Below are positions 41,490-43,420 of a stretch of DNA of 43,420 nucleotides, one piece after another (within the stretch, counting starts at the first letter, position 1; every line of letters starts with the position of its first letter). A model generated the notes under the pieces. It did no database searches. It was not told the origin of the DNA and saw only the letters and a program-made list of their open reading frames with translations. The position numbers and the translations under genes were made by a program. The DNA is from Saprospiraceae bacterium (lineage in GTDB: Bacteria > Bacteroidota > Bacteroidia > Chitinophagales > Saprospiraceae): positions 1 to 43,420 of the forward strand of contig JAHQWA010000355.1 of the NCBI GenBank assembly GCA_019634045.1, given 5' to 3'.

Positions 41490-43031
41490 TTACTGCTCTA
41501 CCAGCGTTTTAATTGCCGCATAAGGATAGATAAACTTCCCCGTTTCCGCATTTGCCTTAGTACTCTTACCCGTTTTACTCAGGATCTGGTACGCTTCCTT
41601 GCTAGTCAAGGAGGGCTTTATACTTTTCATCACCCCTACCAATCCCGCAGCATAAGGCGTGGCCATTGAAGTTCCACTATGTATGGCATACTTATTGGAA
41701 GGTTTAGTAGAGTAGATATCTACACCAGGAGCGGCAATGCCCATATTGATATCTTGCACATAATTGGAGAAAACCGCTCTATTCAAATTGGCATCCACTG
41801 CACTTACCCCGATCACGCCTTTCGCATTTACTGGGGCATAATCCTTCGCATTGCGATTGGAATTACCCGCCGCAGCCAAAACGATCGCACCTTTATCCAA
41901 GGCATACTTTACGGCTTTGGTGTAGGCTTTCTGACGGGAAGTGGTAGATAAGCCACCCAATGACATTGAGATTACATCCGCCCCCTTATCAGCAGCTTCA
42001 ATGATACCTTTTATAATGGTTTGTTGTGTTCCCATTCCTGAAGCACTCAATACCTTGATGCTGGCTACTTGCGCGAAGCGATTGTCTCTAGAGTAGGAAG
42101 CTACTCCAATTCCATTGTTTGATACTGCCGCAGCAATACCCGCACAATGGGTACCATGACCGCGAGGATCATCGTCGTATTTTCCTCTGAAGGATTTATA
42201 ATTGGCCGATAGGTCTTCATGTTTAGCATCTACCCCCGTATCTAGGATAGCAATCAAGGCCTTTTTCTTCGGCTTTACATTTTTGGTTTCAATGTAGTTA
42301 TAGAGCTTATCCATTTCCATGGCCTCAAAACTCCAAAGCTTTTCTACATCTGGATCATTGATTCCAAACTTCTTATTGATTCTATTGACCTTATTGGATT
42401 GTACAGGATCATCAAATGTCACCATTTCATTCTCCTCTATCCAATCTACGATACCAGTGTCATTCAATTCCTGCTTAATCGCTGAAATATTCGCCAGCTG
42501 ATTCTGCGGAATATCGACCACCAAGTAATCATCCAGCTCTGTCATATCGGCACTGGCCGGCGCAAAAGCGGACTGGGCAACCATTCCGTATTTACCTAAT
42601 ACTTTATTGAATTTCTCCAAGTCCGAATTGGGGGCTAGTTCTACTAGCAATTCAGCGTCTTTCGCCAATTCTAATGCTGTACTACTCGTAGCATTGACGC
42701 TAAAAGAAGGCACCAGGATATTTTTATAATAAACACCTAGCGCAAAAACCCCAGCAATGGAGGCCAGGATAAAGAGAATTCTATTTTTAACCAAGAAGTT
42801 CGCTCCTAGTCCAATAACTGCCAAGACTAGGAAATCCCGGAAGGCTCCGGAAAATTTCACGTCCATAGCAGCCGGCGACATAACGGCACCAATCGCATAA
42901 GCCCCCAAACCTACCCAAAGCAGGTTGCGCATAATGCTACTCGATTTACCAGATGACTGTTGAAAAAACCAAAGTGGGAGTGCTATGGCTGCGAGCGCGA
43001 ACCCGAGAAAAATTATTCCAGTCGAGATCAT
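41490..43031 (-). CDS. Membrane-anchored subtilisin-like serine protease (S8)
   Basis: The 513-residue protein has about four membrane segments at its N-terminus (roughly 2-22, 36-54, 67-82 and 85-104). A region at about 125-207 (DAELLVELAPNSDLEKFNKVLGKYG, then IVDWIEENEMVTF) resembles an inhibitor-I9-type prodomain. The S8 catalytic domain follows, with Asp264 (AILDTGVDAKHEDL), His292 (RGHGTHCAGIAAAVSNN), Asn390 (AAAGNSNRN) and Ser455 (SGTSMATPYAAG). All three catalytic residues are present. A cleft facing the periplasm is likely, but topology depends on the exact helix count. The gene is single. Substrates are unknown. The prodomain between membrane part and protease suggests self-activation at the membrane. 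Confidence 0.9.
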   Translation of the reverse strand: MISTGIIFLGFALAAIALPLWFFQQSSGKSSSIMRNLLWVGLGAYAIGAVMSPAAMDVKFSGAFRDFLVLAVIGLGANFLVKNRILFILASIAGVFALGVYYKNILVPSFSVNATSSTALELAKDAELLVELAPNSDLEKFNKVLGKYGMVAQSAFAPASADMTELDDYLVVDIPQNQLANISAIKQELNDTGIVDWIEENEMVTFDDPVQSNKVNRINKKFGINDPDVEKLWSFEAMEMDKLYNYIETKNVKPKKKALIAILDTGVDAKHEDLSANYKSFRGKYDDDPRGHGTHCAGIAAAVSNNGIGVASYSRDNRFAQVASIKVLSASGMGTQQTIIKGIIEAADKGADVISMSLGGLSTTSRQKAYTKAVKYALDKGAIVLAAAGNSNRNAKDYAPVNAKGVIGVSAVDANLNRAVFSNYVQDINMGIAAPGVDIYSTKPSNKYAIHSGTSMATPYAAGLVGVMKSIKPSLTSKEAYQILSKTGKSTKANAETGKFIYPYAAIKTLVEQ

Positions 43032-43144
43032 AAATTCACTTGTTTTATGTAAAAAACATTCCTTCTTTTGCAGTAAACTAAGGATATTCTATAATTATTG
43101 CAACAATATCCGACCGAACTTGGATTAAAATCGGCGAGAAAAGG

Positions 43145-43152
43145 TATTTTTG
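43145..43152 (+). promoter_or_regulatory. Promoter of the edge gene
   Basis: TATTTTTG matches TAnnTTTG and is preceded by TTG at 43120-43122 with a 22-base spacing, close to the -33/-7 layout of Bacteroidota housekeeping promoters. It reads rightward toward the ATG at 43238. The mirrored copy in the right arm is not counted as a separate promoter. Confidence 0.6.
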
Positions 43153-43237
43153 CGCCGCACTTAACCAACTTTAACATTTCCAAGATACACAAGCCTTAGC
43201 CAATCTTTTTTGATTAAACTATAAACTGTAATCATCT

Positions 43238-43276
43238 ATGTCAACTGCAACATCAACAAGGTTCCGACCTGGCGTT
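43238..43276 (+). CDS. N-terminal fragment, possible class II fructose-bisphosphate aldolase
   Basis: The ATG at 43238 encodes MSTATSTRFRPGV before the centre of the inverted repeat; beyond 43276 the sequence is the mirrored arm and the frame closes at an early stop. The F-[KR]-P-G-V pattern after a short N-terminus is the start of class II fructose-bisphosphate aldolases (E. coli FbaA reads FVKPGV followed by a TGDDV motif). With only 13 residues, the identification is tentative. The strong promoter fits a glycolytic gene. The rest of the gene lies outside the window. Confidence 0.4.
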
Positions 43277-43420
43277 TTGCAGTTGACATAGATGATTACA
43301 GTTTATAGTTTAATCAAAAAAGATTGGCTAAGGCTTGTGTATCTTAGAAATGTTAAAGTTGGTTAAGTGCGGCGCAAAAATACCTTTTCTCGCCGATTTT
43401 AATCCAAGTTCGGTCGGATA

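Larger units (their letters stand above)
43107..43420. repeat. 144-bp near-perfect inverted repeat at the window edge
   Basis: Bases 43107-43250 and 43277-43420 are reverse complements with one mismatch (43181 versus 43346) around a 26-base centre (43251-43276). The right arm ends exactly at the last base. The left arm holds the promoter and start codon of a gene; the right arm is its mirror image. A fold-back chimera from amplification or assembly at a contig end is the simplest explanation. Confidence 0.97.

Noticed and set aside
43107-43420. Hairpin telomere or phage cos/terminal structure
   Set aside because: The mirrored arm copies a normal promoter and start codon, and the surrounding genes are chromosomal housekeeping genes; a fold-back artefact is simpler.

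Overview
The window reads as chromosomal DNA of a Bacteroidota bacterium, most likely a free-living, polymer-degrading member of a Saprospiria/Lewinella-like group (the lineage is inferred from gene content only). Supporting signs are a SusC/SusD pair, a PorP/SprF protein with its PD40/OmpA partner, a type IX secretion (T9SS) C-terminal sorting domain, lipoproteins with Bacteroidota-style lipoboxes, a DUF6090 protein, a bacilliredoxin, and promoters of the form TAnnTTTG.

Layout. 1-6000: a 3'-truncated surface protein with a signal peptide, an outer-membrane barrel, a small lipoprotein, an S41 protease with a DUF6090 membrane protein, an NlpC/P60-like lysin and a SYLF protein. 6421-16359 (minus strand): a beta-1,3-glucan (laminarin-type) utilisation locus. 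In transcription order it encodes a T9SS-secreted multi-module binding protein, SusC, SusD, a PKD surface glycan-binding lipoprotein and two GH16 lipoprotein glucanases. A divergent membrane-spanning regulator (16717-19659) carries a beta-propeller/Y_Y_Y sensor and a LuxR-like HTH but no kinase. 19783-23596 (plus): a trans-4-hydroxy-proline catabolic cluster (DapA-like deaminase, two-cysteine epimerase, FAD dehydrogenase) with a UPF0126/TRIC membrane protein. Convergent to it lie an AraC regulator and an overlapping TPR histidine kinase.

27137-34902: a GMC oxidoreductase with its Tat-signal small subunit, pdhB, a 55-residue lipoprotein one base upstream of a YtxJ bacilliredoxin, mnmD, an AP2/degenerate-HNH protein, ribD and a periplasmic thioredoxin-like protein. 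34958-43031: a HerA-like ATPase next to a membrane-anchored NUC1 nuclease, the PD40/OmpA and PorP/SprF pair, coaE, and a subtilase with four N-terminal membrane segments.

The last 314 bases form a near-perfect 144-bp inverted repeat around a 26-base centre, ending exactly at the window edge. The left arm carries a good promoter and the first codons of a gene resembling class II fructose-bisphosphate aldolase. The right arm is a fold-back copy and is most likely an assembly or amplification artefact.

The strongest candidates for unusual biology are the kinase-less membrane regulator of the glucan locus, the modular T9SS protein, the AP2/HNH protein, the HerA/NUC1 gene pair and the small lipoprotein coupled to the bacilliredoxin. 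No CRISPR array, insertion sequence, rRNA or tRNA gene was recognised.
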